From Bactrocera neohumeralis (Eukaryota > Arthropoda > Insecta > Diptera > Tephritidae): 64,000 nt of DNA. This document shows positions 1-15,100 of the stretch, piece by piece. Under the pieces are notes generated by a model. The model was not told where the DNA came from and made no database searches. It saw only the letters and a list, made by a program, of their open reading frames with translations. The translations under genes were made by a program, and so were the position numbers. The stretch is from NCBI RefSeq assembly GCF_024586455.1, contig NC_065919.1:16982017-17046016 (forward strand), given 5' to 3'. How positions within the stretch are numbered: position 1 is the stretch's first letter; the number at the start of each line of letters is the position of its first letter.

Positions 1-177
1 GCCACAGAGGCCTTTGACCTTTCACCGGCTTGTACGCCAATCTATCTTTATGCCGTTGGTTGTACGATTTGTAGCAACACATTTTTTGGCGCCTTTCTTC
101 TCTAACCTCACATTTCTTACATTTATACATAATTTCTTTTCTTTTGCTGTTTTAACGCCTACCTTCCGGCTCGGCAG

Positions 178-3100
178 CGTACTGAAGCATTGCAACATAT
201 CGCATGTGCCGCTAGGCACATTCAATGGCCTACATCAGTTGGAGAAATTGGATGTGCGGCAAAATAATATCAGCACTTTGTCAGTTGGCATATTTCGTGG
301 CATGAAGTCTCTGATGTGGCTCTTTCTCATTTCGAATCAATTGCGTACGTTGCCGTTGGCGCAATTTGTGGACATGCCACGCCTCGAATGGCTGGTGCTG
401 AGTGATAATTTGCTCACACTGCGTAACGAGAAATTTCCGCACATGCTGCGTCTCTATGAAATGTGAGTATGTAGGTGTTAATGTGTGCTTTAAGCGTACT
501 GACTTAAAGTCAGTGCCTAATATCCGTTCGGTTTGCTTAGGCTTGTGAGATAGTGTGTCTGTGTGCGTCGTAAAAGTCAATGTTTGGGAAAACGTTAGCC
601 AACTATATTGTATATTATACGATTGACGTACTCGTCATTGAGCTTGAATGAAAGTGAACATAATAAGTCAGTGCTAAAATCTTTGAAAATAGCAAAGAAG
701 TGAAAAAATTATAGTACGTTGAATCCCATGGAAAGTAAAAAAGGTTGAAAAGCGAGAGAATATAATTAAATTGAATTGAAGAAAAAATAATTGAGAGGCG
801 ATCTGAGGCTGGGAAGTGAACTGAGTTTTTAGGGATAAACAACGATTTTTTTCTACTTCCGGTTATTGGTAAAGTTCTAGCTGAAAAAAGACTTACATTA
901 TTTGTACTAACACTGTTTTCACATAACCTCAAAATTTATTATTAATAATTTTCCACGGAATTAAAATATAAAAGTCAGCAAATGCAAGTTTAGAGACACA
1001 CTTTTATGGTTCAAGTAAGCACTTCCTTCAAAAAACTAATTTAGCTTAGCTTTAAGCTTAGCACTAACTTTGAGTAGAAACGGTATTTTATTGGCTATTT
1101 TCCCAATTTTGGCTCTATTTTCAAGAGGAGACAACAGACCACCCCGTTCAGTGAACTTTTGTAGAAAATATCGGTATGAATCTTAATTTCACGTTAATTC
1201 AGGCTTGACAGAAATAGTGATAATAAAATAAACTCTGAATCTGTTTTAAAAACTCTGTCCCAAAGATAGTGAACTTTCCCTCTAGTTCAGTACATGCTGG
1301 AACGAACTTTAACTGGATAAGAACTGCCAGCCAAGAGTAGTAAGAACTTATCCAACGACTTATGGTCCGACTTATTCCCCAACAATTGCAATGCAAGTAA
1401 TGCCATACTCCGGGTCAGTCAAGCGGCACTTAAAGTGATCTGAGCTTACGAAATTACACAGCTTTTGGAACAGGAGTGTATAGAACGGCCAAACAGTCTA
1501 TCACTTCGCAACCAAGTGCACCTCATCTAACACTGTTTTCACATAACCTCAAAATGTATTATTTATATTTTACAATTTTTTTCTTAAACAAGGTTTTTCT
1601 TGAATCAATTTACTGCAAAACTCCATTTTCATAACCCAAATATTAATTAATTTTTCATTCTATTTTCAATCGTTTCTCAATTGAAAAATTTCTTTTTTTT
1701 TTTGAAGTCGTTAAGCTTTTTTTTTTGTTAAAATCTCTACTTTCTAGCGACGTACAGAAGTATACATTACCCTAAGTTTTCTCTGTAAATATAGAAAATA
1801 TCCAACTCAACATGAAAACCATCAATCAATTAGATACGGTTCAAAGTGTATACATTATTCCGAAACCAGGTCTAAATATATGGTGAAAAAGGTGCTAACG
1901 GATATGAACACTAACGTTAAGTATTGAAGCATTATTTCTAGTAGAAGCTTCCATATAACAAACTGCATGGATCTTGCCTGCTGAAGTCCACTCAGGTGTT
2001 TGCGTACCAGTTTAACCAATAACCCAAATAAACACTTCTGAAAGGGTTATATGGGTTTCCTCGCGTAAAAAACAGCCTTTTTTCAACAATTTTTTCCATA
2101 TAAAAATTAGATATTTTTTTAAAATTTTGTATTGTTAGAAACATATGCTATTAACAAAGAAATTCTGATTTTTTTGAAAAAAATATTTTAAACTCGGCCA
2201 TTGCGAGGCCATTTCCGGTGACCCCTCGGAAAAAAGATGCGCCCCCGTTGGGGTACAGGTCACACCTCACTTTAGAGTATTTTAGTTAAAACCTTAACTG
2301 AGAATTTGGATGAAAAAAAAACTGAAAACTGGATTTTTGGCAGACATTTTTACAAAAAATGAAAATTTTAATGAAAATTTTTTTTTAAATAGTTGTAACC
2401 AAAAAAAAACCCTTCGTCCTGTGTAAAATTTCATGAAGATCGGTTGAGTAGTTCTCGAGAAATCTTGCCAACCGACTTCAAAAACACAGTTTCGAGAAAA
2501 ACGCGTTTAAAGACGGCGCATTTAGCCTAGCCAGCTTCGATCGCTTTAGTTGTCAAGGCTGTATCTCCGAAACTATTACGCTGATCAACTTGTAAATTTA
2601 GGATAATATTCTAGAGGTGTTGTAGAATTTCATAAGACTATACAGAAATTCGATTTTTTGAAAATTGTTAACCCATGTAACCCCTTAAGGATTTTATCCT
2701 TAGGTTTATGTAGAAAAAAATCTGAAAGAATTTTAAATTGATAAATATACACAACTCAAAATTATTCTTCAATTCTGCGGAAACTTTCAAATAATTTACT
2801 CCATTTGCTAACTGGGTAGTTGCATCATATTTGTTTACCTCACGCACGCTTTCAATAGCGCTTGCAGAATCATTTCGGGCGGTGATATTATGTTTCCTTT
2901 CAATCGATTGCTCTTCTTTTTCGCATCTCAACGTTTTCGCCTTTATATTTTAATTTTAAATTTTTATTTAATCTCACACTTTTAATTAAAACAAAATTTA
3001 TGCAGAAATATTTTCCAAAGTATATAATTTAATCTAATCTGCCGCACTTAATTTCGTTACAGCTATTTGAACTCGAACGCCATTGAGTACGTTTCAGAGG

Positions 3101-6100
3101 ACATGTTTGCTAATCTTGCCACTTTGAATCTGTTGTAAGTAGATATTCAAAATACTTGAACATAGCTTTTATACTCTTGCAACATGTTGCTACAGAGAGA
3201 CTAGTTTTGTCCATATACCAGTTGTACGTATCACCTAAAACTAAGCGAGATGGATATGGGGTTATAGATATAAATGATCAGGTTGACGAGGAAAATTGAA
3301 GTTCGGGTGACTGTCTGCCTGTCCATCCATCCGTACAAGCTATAAATTGAATAAAAATTAAGATATCTTGGTATGCGCGTTCCTTGGCAAAAAAATTGCC
3401 ACTTCGTAGATGGGCCCTTCTGCATCGATGTAGTCCTGCCAGCGATTTCAAACTCCGGAATAGTCCTGAGAGCCGAGGTGCATGCTGCTTGGATCTCCTC
3501 TGTCGGCTCAAAATGCTTACTCTTCATCGGCCTTCTCAGGCAAGGAAATAAAAAAGTCTGGGAGGCCAGATCTGGGCTGTAGATTACGTTATTAAAACAT
3601 TGGGGGTCACTTTCACCTATGTTGAAATTTTCTTGGCACACTTCCACTCGCCGCAATTTCTGATCGTCAGTGTGCACTTTTGGGATCATCTTCGCACACA
3701 CCTTGCGCATGTTCAAGTTCTCGGTCACAATGTTATGAACCACAGCTAAATTTAACATCTCGGCAATTAAACGAATACTTAGTCGACGGTCTGAGCGCAT
3801 TTTCGGTGTTTGTCGTAGTCGCAGGTCTCCCAGCATGGTCTTCATCAGCGACCCGGCCCTTCAAAAATACCTGGTGCCACCGAAACTCACCACACAACAT
3901 CCGGATAAGCCTGCTTGATCATATCAAACGTCTCTGTCGCATATTTACCGAGTTTCACACAGAAGTTAATCGGCTATCTCTACTCTAACGAACGTTTCAT
4001 TTTCGGCTTGCACCACTCTCAGAAACACGTCGCGCGAGAATTTTTGTCCTGACTCTCCAGGTGTTCGAAGACAATTGACCAGCCGCTCGTTCGTTAGCTG
4101 GGAACACCCTCTACCGAATCCAGTCGGTGCACGCACGCTCCGAAGTACAGTCGCCGCCGAAGAAAATCAGTCCTATTACTTTCCAGACAAACCTATACAA
4201 GAGGCAAATGCGTATTACATCGATTTAAACAAATGTTAATCGGAAGGGACCAAGTCTTATGAATATGTCGGGTGAGGTAGCAGCTCCCAGCCAAATACTT
4301 TGATTGTATCCTGAACCGATTTGGCTTTGTGTGCCGATGCAGTGTCGTGTTAAAAATTACTTTGCCGTGTTTTCTTGCGCATTCTGGTCGTTTTACGATC
4401 AATACGTGGTTCAAATTGATAATTTGTTGGCTGTAGCGATAAGTATTAAGAGTTTTATCAGTTTTTGGAAGCTCGTGATACACCCTTAAACTAAATCCAT
4501 TTTTCATCGCCAATAATAAATTTTGCCAAAACTGTTTATTCTTTCGTGTTTTTGAAGCAAAAAAGTGTTTTTGCGGTTTTCCATTTGTCTTTCACTCAAT
4601 GCGTGGCATTCACAGTTTTGAATCTCTGTCATAGCTTTCAAACGGTCTAAAATTGTTTGTTGTGCAACATTTAAAATGGCTACCATTTTCTTTTGGCACA
4701 AAGTATCATCTTCATTCAATATTGCTTGCAGGTCGGCCTCTTCAAAAATTTTTGGCGGTCTTCCACATTCTTCATTTCTCACATCAAAATCATTGTCTTT
4801 GAATCACTGCATGTTGTTTCTGATAGAGCATGATCACCATATGCCTCGACAAGCATTCCATGCGACTCTACAGCATTTTTCTTCAAATGGAAACAAAAAA
4901 TTAATGCTTTCCGCAAATCGTCACTATTCGGTACGAAATTTGACATTTTCAACACAATGAAAAAACATGATGTTGTTTGTTTAATGACTCTAAGGTTATT
5001 GAATATGTTTGCTAGATGTCATGCCAACCAAACAGAAAAAAATTTAGGCTCGTTCACAACAAATGTCCTCCACCAACAAGTTTGTTTCTTAACGCTCACT
5101 TCATATCGGTACATCTGGTATATATCTTAAAAAATATTTATAAAAAAACCCGCCTCTTTGCCGTTGTAGTTCATCGATGACTTCAAAATACGCTCAACAC
5201 TTGTTTTCATCAAAAATATACAACGAAAGTATATAAAACTATTTTTAGCGCATAGCAAATTTAATTATTTAACGCTAATTTTTCGATTTTTTTACCGTAA
5301 GCAAATGCTTAAATATAAACAACACATAAGCTGCCAGTAAAGAGTTTTAATTTTGAATCATTGAAATTTCCCGCATTGATGTTTTAATTTGCCAGCACTT
5401 TTGCATGGAATTCTTTGAAAGTAAACAATGTGATTTTGCTACCTCGAGCAAAAGCTAAAGAGTGGCATAACTTAAATGCTCAGCCATTATATTGTGGCAT
5501 GCTTTGCCTGCCGCTCAGTCATCTACCTCTTCACATACACACACTCACCCACCCTCCGACAAGCATTCTCTCGCCAGAGACAAGCAAAATTTCGTCTGTG
5601 TATAAATATTCAGTTAATAAATTGTCTACATTGTTTTTATTTAATACCAATCATTTTTCACTGTCACCACACCGAGTGAGGGGCGCTTGCACGACATTTA
5701 GTGTCAATATCGAGTACATTATGGTAAATCGGTGCAGCCAGCCTAGACAGTTTGGCATGCAATCACGTCACAGAACGGACGGAATATATTATCAAGCATA
5801 AAATAAAACAATGAAATAGAAAAAAACAAAATACACTAACAACAACAACAAAGTGTCCGTGCTGTTGCGATAATTTACATGCGTTGCAGACACCTCAGTT
5901 TTCTTGATTTGTTGCTGTCATTCGATTTTTTATTACAACAACAGTAGTATACAATAAAAGCAACAAACACGTCAGCACAAAATATATTGCGGACGCTGTC
6001 TAAACAAACACACGCATTTGCTTTAGTGCCTCTTTTTTTGCTCAGCGAAATCGTCACCCTTCATTGTGCGGTGTGTGCCGCAAATGATTTTCACATTTGC

Positions 6101-9100
6101 TTATACTATATTTATTTATGTATTTAATATTGTTAGTAAATGTGATTAATTTGTTTTGATATGAACTTTATTGCTTTTGTATCATTTCATGTCGCGTTAC
6201 GGCTTTTTATGGGTCACTTTGAAGAAATCTCAATGACAATCGTATTACCCACATTCATCCGAGAGCTTTTTGGGGTTTGAATGACATCAGAGATGTGTAA
6301 GTATGTAGCGTCTTTAGTTCACAATTTCATAAGTACTATGTTATTTATGGTCAGAGTAATTAAATCGTTTGCTTTTTCTATTATATTCCCAAATGTATTA
6401 TTGTTTGGTGCTATAGTGCGTATGAGTGACATTAAATTTGTGTCTTTCAAATGATTTAATTTGGATTGTATGAGGCTTTCATTGCAATCTATGGTTATCT
6501 GCAATTAATTATTTGTTAAATTCACATATTTTTACTGTTTATATTTATAATATATAATTTTTAAATTTGTGAGCATAAAGCAATTTAATTACTTATACGT
6601 ACTTATTAGAATGAAATAATATAGAATAAGCAAAAATGTCAACTTCGATTGCACCGCAGCTGTAATATCCTTCACAAGTGCATTTCTTATAGCAAAACAG
6701 GGTATACAAAGGTATTTGTTTAATTTTTTATCTGTCGTTTTGTATGGCAGCTCAATGCTATAGTGATTTGGTATCGAACGGTTTGGAGAGGTCCGCGGAA
6801 TAAAGGCAGCTCTTTTTCGTGGTGTCAAAAGCAGCTTTGAAATCGACGAAGAGGTGGTGCGTGCCGATTCTCTTTTCACGGGTCTTTTCCTAGATTTGAC
6901 GTATGCTGAATATCTGGTCGGATAAGGTCCAATCAATTTGTTGACGGTGGGCTTTAATCTTTCACACAATGCGCTCGATAGAACTATGCATATATATGCA
7001 ATGTTGAGTATTTGGCTTATCCCGCGGTATTCTTCAGATTTAGCGCATTGATTGTGAGGTCGCCATTTCCAACATGAATTTGTGCTCCTTTATACCGCAT
7101 ACGCGATTATAGCCGAGTTAACAACAGCCCGCCAGTCGTTTCTTCTTTTCTCTACGTGGCGACAATTGGATATTCCAAGAGAAGCCAGGTCCTTCTCCAC
7201 TTGGTCCTTCCAACGGCCTACTCAGTCCGAATTAGCACCTGTTGGCAAGAGTTATTCTGCGTTGGATTTCTAAGCTGACATTGTTGGTGGTGTTTACGCT
7301 GGTTCCAAGATAGACGAAATTATCTACAACTTCAAAGTTATGACTGTCAACAGTGACGTGAGTGCCAAGTCGCGAGTGCGACGACTGTTTGTTTGATGAC
7401 AGGAAATATTTCGTCTTGGTAGGTTAACTTTTTACCGATTGAAATATCGAAAGTGTTTTCCGAAAGGGTCAGTCTAAAGAAGAGAAAATCAATTGGATAA
7501 TCTTTCGAACTTATTAAACTTTTTCCGGCTGACTTAAGAGCTCCGTATGCAGTTAGCATGAGTTGTAATCCAGCTCAGTATAACGATAATCTAGTTCTCA
7601 AAAGAAGACCTGAATAATCTTGGTGTGATGGAAAAAGCTACATTATAAACGTTTATGCTTTGGACGAAAAATATGCAGTGGTAATTGTTTATCATTTGTA
7701 GAACTGAAGCTATGAGAAATTGAATGCTAATCAAATATTCATTAATTATTTACTTACTTTTCTGAAATTGAATAATATTCTTTTTTACTTAACACCCCTT
7801 TAGAGTGCCTAAAATAGCAGCAAATGGTTTCAATTATTACTTGAGTAGTTAAAACTTTAGTATCAGTTGAGAGCTTGCATTCTAGATTCGCACATTCTTA
7901 AAGTCACTCTTTCATACTGATTTCAACACTTACTTTTATAGACGATAAATTAAATGCACCCTCGGCAGGAAAAAGTGATAGTAAAAACTTGTCTTCCACT
8001 TGTCTCTCATTTTGTTGTTTTGAATTGTTGTGTGCTAAGTAAATGTTTGCTTAAGTGTTGCAGCAGAGCAAGATGCCATGAAGAAAGCATCAAAAACATT
8101 AAGTGCAAGCAAATGGAAGTATTCACAGTAGTAGGTGTAGAGTATATTAGTGAGAGATAAGAGATTTGTTGCATTCAATGGCCGTATAAGTAAAAATTCG
8201 TTGTATATAGTAAGTATGATTTTATTGTCTTAGCCGAGCTGAAACTAATAGCTTTTTTGACTTATTGGTTGAGAGAACGCATTATAAAAATTTTAAGTAT
8301 TTTATAAATCAGATTGAAGAGATCAAAGGTGACATTGAGATCTTAATTATTTTCGCGAACTTAGTGTGAACCAGAGAGGATTCTAAAACATTGATTAGCT
8401 CAAGCTAAACTTTTGGGTGAAATCACAGCTATATAATATATAATAGAAAAATATAATAAATAATAGAAAATTAGTAGAAATCGTCGCTTACTCACACCAT
8501 AGCTATATAAGTTTGTGCACTATACAAAGCAAAACCTGATAAAATTAAATTTAACCATATTTTTTTTTGAGCTGAACTGAATTTTATTCATTCTTAGGGG
8601 ATATTAGTAAGATTATTAGTATAGCCAGTTTTTTTATTGTTTCCTTTGTATTATTTTTCGTTAGATTTTAATATTGGGTTCCATTGTAAGTGCTCTGTGA
8701 CTCGAATGTCCATTATAAAGTTAGGATTCATGTTTATTTTTCGTCTCCTTTTTTAAGTCACTTACTCGTGTAAATTTCGTTAACAAAATCTATAAATATT
8801 TGCGAAACTATTATATTACATTCCGGTGAATGCTTGAACACTTAAATGCTTGCAAGCTAGCTTAAATATTTACACGTTTACTCGATTTCAAGCGTGAGGA
8901 GAGTTTGATAAGCCAGTGAAGTTTTCGATTTTTGTTTACTATTTTTGAATGCAACCCTGTTTTTGCGACAAATAATCATTTTTTTGGGTAGAAAGGATGA
9001 TAGACTACAGTTACAGATATTTATGCGGACGAACATGGTTAAATCGACCAACTCACTGCTAAGTTCTAGTAAAAGGAAATCCATTTACTTTCCACTAAAT

Positions 9101-12100
9101 CGAAGGATATATTTAACATGGTCAACATTATTGATTTAGGTGATATACATATGTAACCATTTTTTCGACAACTTGTCAGTATTTTGAAAGTAATTTCATA
9201 ATGACAGAAAAACTGAAACAGTATATATTCTTAAGCTTCTCTTAAGGCGACTTTTTCACCATCAAATTCTTTCACCATAGAGACGAAAAGGTAGTAATCA
9301 TCTGATGCCAGGTCAAACAATAAGTTGGATCATAAGAACTTCCCAACTAACCTACCGTAGCATTTGCTACGTCACTATCGATGTGTGTGGTCTGAAATTG
9401 TCCTGGTAGATCACAATTCTTCTCCTATTGGCCAAAGTTGGCGATTGCTTAACACAGATGATCCTAACATATTGTTGACAGTACAGGTTCGAGTTAAGAG
9501 GTTGGTCGTAGAGGTGCAGCTCGTAGATAGTTCCCAGCCAATTCCACCAAACACAAAAGAAAGACATTAAATCCTTCGGTTACGATCATAAGTAGACTTT
9601 CATCATCAGAAACCATACGTGTATGAATCGAGTTTTTTGCAGTTTACCAGATATTCGCAAATCGGAACTGGGTCCAGGTTAGACTGGGCGATTTCCATTA
9701 CAAGCACAAGCATTACGAAACTAAAATTGCGCATGATTGACTGCTAGTCACATTTTCAGCCACCTGGCTACCGATTTCCCCTTTATGGAAGAAAAATTGT
9801 AGAATATGGCATATTTTCACTTTTCAGGGGTCCATCTTTGGCGCAGGTCCAAACAATACTAAGTCAAGCGCTTAAAAAATATCTTTAAATAGATTTTAGT
9901 GTAAAATCTTCTCTTTCTAATGCCATATTGTGTAAAACGTACTTATACAACGCGAGTTACAGCATACTAAAGTCAACGTTTGGAAAAGTAATGGATTTAT
10001 TTCTTACTCGACATGTTTCCTTCTGCGCGTTACACACTTCGTGGCAAATTTAAAATATCCTGTACAAGGTACTAAATTATATATTCGGATTGTTTGAAGA
10101 TGAAGAGCGGATGTTTAATGAACTTTGTACTCCATACAAACTCGCGATGTAAATCTGATATGATCATACTTGGAGTAATAATCGAACCTTAATGCTTCAT
10201 ATCCTTCCATGTTTCTTTTAAGTCTGTCGTAGAAAAAACAGAAGTCATAGAAGTACGTTGAAGAAGACGGCAAGGTGTGGATAGATAAACATAACATTCA
10301 AATGCAGTATGAAAATTACTCATACGCAGTGACGTAAAACATTTGGTACAACACATGGAAAAAATTAGACACGTGTTCCATTTATGCAACACACCTCGTA
10401 CAAACAAGTTTATGTGCTTATTTGCACATTTGCACACGTACATTGACCGGACAAGTGCAAGCCATATCAAGAAGAAAAAAACTAGAACGCAATGCAGCAA
10501 ACTATTACATGCCACATTACAGGCATTCATGCACTGATGGTCAGCTGGTCGAGAACAAATATGGTTGGGGCACGTAACGGAAATCAATGCTAGTAGTGGA
10601 GCATCAACTTTTGTCTCGCTGAACTTTTACTGTGTCTTAAACAGCAACATGCTGGAGCAATAGCGAGCACGTTACGCAAAGCATATGAAGCAAATAAACC
10701 GCCAATGTGCATACATGTGTGTGTAGGAGTGCGCCATGGTGCGTGCTTATAAATTCTGTTACTCCTTGAAATCGCAAGGCAATGCTGAATGTTGATTTAC
10801 AGTGTTTTTATGCTACTTCCAGTGCTATTAAATAAGAATAATAGTCCATAGAGTTTGATGTATGCGTGTTTAGAGAGTTTGTGGGCGGCAAAATAATATA
10901 TGACTAGAGTTTTACATTAAATACAAAAAACAATTGTGTGAAGTGATACGCTGAGCTTTAAAAAAATATATTGCCCAACTTAACTGCCCACATAAAACCA
11001 AATGCAATAAGCTAAATTTTATGAACACACTCGTACTAACCTATAAATGCCACATATAAGTAATCTGTAACGGTAAACTGCCGTAAGAAATGAAAATGTG
11101 GCAAGCACTTTAATGTGCATGAAATATGCCATACATACATGTATGTCTCTTAGAATCTGCCAAGGCGTATGAGCAACATCTGTAAGTTCACTGTTAGCCT
11201 TGACCCTATATGATCATTAAGTATTTTGTGGTGGAAGCAAATTCAGCAGTGCATCGCCATTAGAGCTTTAACAGTATTTTTAGTATTTCGTCATACTCAG
11301 AGTCCGATAGTGAAACCTGAAATCCAGCATTTTATTTAGTTAAGGCCTTGAAGTCCATACAACTATTTTCGTTCACTATCTGCCTGCTGCATTTAGCTTA
11401 AGAGATTTTCTATCATTAAAGTGTGACCTGAACAGCAAACAGCAAATCTCTTGCAGGATTTCACCTTGTTTGTTTAAAATAAAAAAATTAGCATTTATAT
11501 TTATACACTTGAATAACAGTTAAATTTGTGAAGAAAAAAAATTAAATATTATTGGAGTTACACGCGATCTCCAATGGCGGTAAGAAAGGTCCTCCATTTC
11601 ATGCATTGATTGCGGCTTTCTGGGTTTTCAAAAATTTTGGTAAATTTTGGTCTGTCAAATTTCTATTTTTGATCAGCTCCATGAACTGTTGGGTCATTAT
11701 ATGAAATATACACAAAGTATGCAAAAAAATTAACAGCGATCGGTTAATTTGTCTTCAAGTAATTCCTTAAGCAAATTTGGAAAATGTAGTTTTGAGAAAA
11801 ATGAGCTTAAAGATAAATTGATTGAGTTGATTGAACTAAGCGACGACACTTTAGAAATATTTTACTTAAAAACTATTTGAAATACGACTTAAAAGTTTTG
11901 TGTGTTAGTTTTGATATATACAACCTATAGAAATATTGAAAAAATAATATACATATTTCATACGTAGAGGGTCCTTTTATTCGGTTCTCAACCAATTCGA
12001 TCAACTTTTGTGAAGGGAGTACTTAAATAATAAGTAGTGTAGGTTAATCAAAAATGTTGCGAATATTAATGAAATGTAATATATAACTGATAATCGTAAG

Positions 12101-15100
12101 TAACTTAGAACTTCGTCCTCACATTTATGGTACAACAAAACCGCTAAAAATTGCTTTCAAATAATTTACAAACCGTTCGCACTGCTCCAAATATTATCGT
12201 CTTCGAATCAGGAGGCTAATTTATCGCACATATTCAATAAACAACTAAAGAACAATTTCAAAGCCATTTGCATAATGTTATAATAAACTGTGATTCATGC
12301 ATGATAATAGACTTAGAAAGCAGTTAAGAAACAGCGGCACACAAGAGTACGCATATTAAGTTTTATTACGTATACGACCCGTGGCACCGGAGATGTACAT
12401 ATGTGTATGCTTTTCAAACAAATAAAGTATAATAAAAAGAGGAATTTATAAAAGCCAAGCATATAGTATATAAAAAAGTATATTAATATATTATAAATGG
12501 TTTAATATATAAAAAAAAAAAAAAAAACAATTTTAATCTCAGCACTTCGTTTTAATTGAATTCAATTCCTAGAAATGCTGCTTTAACTGAAATTTAAAGC
12601 CATTGGCCAGTAATCCACTTACTTTTAGCTTGCTTGAGTGACCATAAATCAACTGAAATCCCAATGTGTAAATATTTGATGGTTTTGTCAAGATAAATTA
12701 TTTATTGAAATGCATATCGAAGGAGAAAATTTCCACGAAATAAAAAACTTTGCAAAAAATTGAAAAAACAACTATTTGCCACAAAATCAGGGATACCGGT
12801 TTTAAGCAAATTCAATAATAATATATTTGGAAATATATATAGTACTTACATACATTTAGACACGCATACACGCACACACTTTAAAATTCAATAATAAAAA
12901 TTGTTTTGGCAGATACATCTATGTCCATTAGGGTGTTCCTTATTTCTCATATAATTTTTGTTTTAGCAAATGCACCTAAAGTTTCATATTTTGTCTTAAA
13001 AAAATTATTCAACATAAACAAGCACTTTATTTTCAATCTAAAACATTCAAAATTTATTTTACATTTCCTTTACTTAAATCGTGATTTTCTGTTATTTTGC
13101 ACTAAACAAAGGTCGGAATGATTTTTTTCATAAAACCGCTGCTCTAAAAGTTATTCGCATTTGAACTAATTATCAAATATACTGAGCAATCATACAAGTG
13201 ATTTATGCATTCTTTGTTGCTCATACGACATGGTGTACTATATGACTACAGCACATTTCATGCATAATTTTAAGTACGCATAACTTTTAAGGGAGTTGTT
13301 TTAATGCAAAAATCATTCAAAAGTTTCCACTTAGGAAATATCGGTCACCCTAATGATCATATATGGATACCTATATATGTATTTGGATGTGTACGTATGC
13401 GTACTAAGCAAAAAAGAAACGGGTAAATATAAAAATAAACATAAGCATAAACAAAATTGCACACAAATAGCAACAGATTGGCAGACGAGCAAAACAAAAC
13501 AAAAATTCATAAAGTTACAATTGCCAGACGTACTCTTTGACTGTCTGCTGCGGCATCTTCGTGTATTGTGCGTGTGTATGTTTGTGTTTGGCCGTGAATA
13601 GTGAGATTAGAAAGTGCAGAACATCACGTTTTTAGAGAAACACACACACACCTACAACTAAGATGTATTGCTACTTGTGTTTCTTTAACCTTTTCGACGC
13701 ACACACGGATCACTTATACGTATGTATATGTGTATGCGTTAGTGATATATGTATGTGTATGTGTTGGTGACGCAGCGTCAGCAATAAGTTAAGTTGTGAA
13801 ATGTTTATTTAATAAACCGGAGCCGCTTCCTTTGACACAGTGAATGTGTTTTTTATTTATCGCATATGAATTTTTATTGTCTGCATGTGTAGTGGTTCTT
13901 AAAAGTGTTGCTTGAAAGTTAAATTTATTTCTTGAACAAAAATTGCCAACTTTTCAATTATTCGATTGACAATGTAGATATGTATATAATTTAAAACTTT
14001 TCTGTTATATTTATGTAAGACATCATCAAGCAGTAAGCATTTTTTGATTTCGGAATTCAGAAATGACAATTTTGGGATACGGAAGGTTTTTTGGGAATAG
14101 TACAAAACAACTTTAACTAACTTCGGATTGGTGAAAATGTAGAATTATAATAAGTGTGTATATAAGAAAACGAATCTCGTCATTTCTGGATATTCAAAAT
14201 TTCCCATAGCAAAACGAATCGACACATTTCTTTAGCAGCTATATGCTATAATGTGCCGATATCGAACAATCACATCAGTTTCGATAAATGAGTAACTCTT
14301 GGGAACAAGAGGGTGTGTGCGAAAATTCAGATCAATGTCTCAAAAACTGAGGGACTAGTTCGTATATGAACAGACTAAGTCGGACATACATGGTTAAAAA
14401 GACTCAACTCGTTCTCGGATCATGTATATATTTTAGGGTGTTTTTTTTAACTATTAATTTTTTCAGTCCTATCATACAATTTCCTTGGAAATACCCTAAA
14501 ATTTGATGATGATTTGTAACGAAAAAGCTATGAAAATTCCATACAGCCTTACTTAAAAGCCGAATATCTCGAGAAGTATTAATAATAGCGATTTTGACTT
14601 TGGACCTTTTTTGTAGAAAATAAATTTTCCTACAAGTTTGTCATGTACAGTTTTTCTATAGCTCTTGTCATTTACGAGATATATACAAAAAAAGAGAGTT
14701 GCTCTTTTGTAGAGTGTTCAATTCTGAGGAATATGTGTCTAAAATCAAAGCTATGCCATAAAATGGCTCTAAGCTATAGAAATTTAAACATAAAAGATCA
14801 AGATTGTCCTGTATTTTCTATGGAAAATGTCTACATGCCTTGGTCTAGTCCTTAATGTTAATATTAAGGGCTCAAATTTGCAGGGAATTTATTTCAGGGT
14901 ATTTCCAAGGAAATTTCTTGATGGGACTGAAAAAATTAATAGTTAAAAAAAACATCCTAATATATATCTATATGTATATTTCCTAGGATCTCCCAGGTTT
15001 CTTTCTGAATGTTACAAATTTCATGGCAAACGTAAAAAAATCAGTTCAGGGTATAAAAAAGGTATAAAAAATGTAGAACATTAGATACAAAAGTATCTTT

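Larger units (their letters stand above)
463..3062 (+). other. Lgr3-like intron, 2.6 kb
   Basis: Noncoding, AT-rich. It holds a 37-bp direct repeat (907-943 and 1527-1563) around a 0.6-kb insert and one TTAA-associated MITE, both listed separately. No exon seen. Confidence 0.6.

Noticed and set aside
3231..3845. 204-codon minus-strand frame as an intact protein
   Set aside because: It fuses mariner pieces lacking the catalytic core with translated R1 repeat; not a functional gene.
13353..13792. Two adjacent open frames on the plus strand
   Set aside because: CA/TG-rich low-complexity peptides with no domain, no splice context and no conservation clue; they lie inside the large receptor intron.
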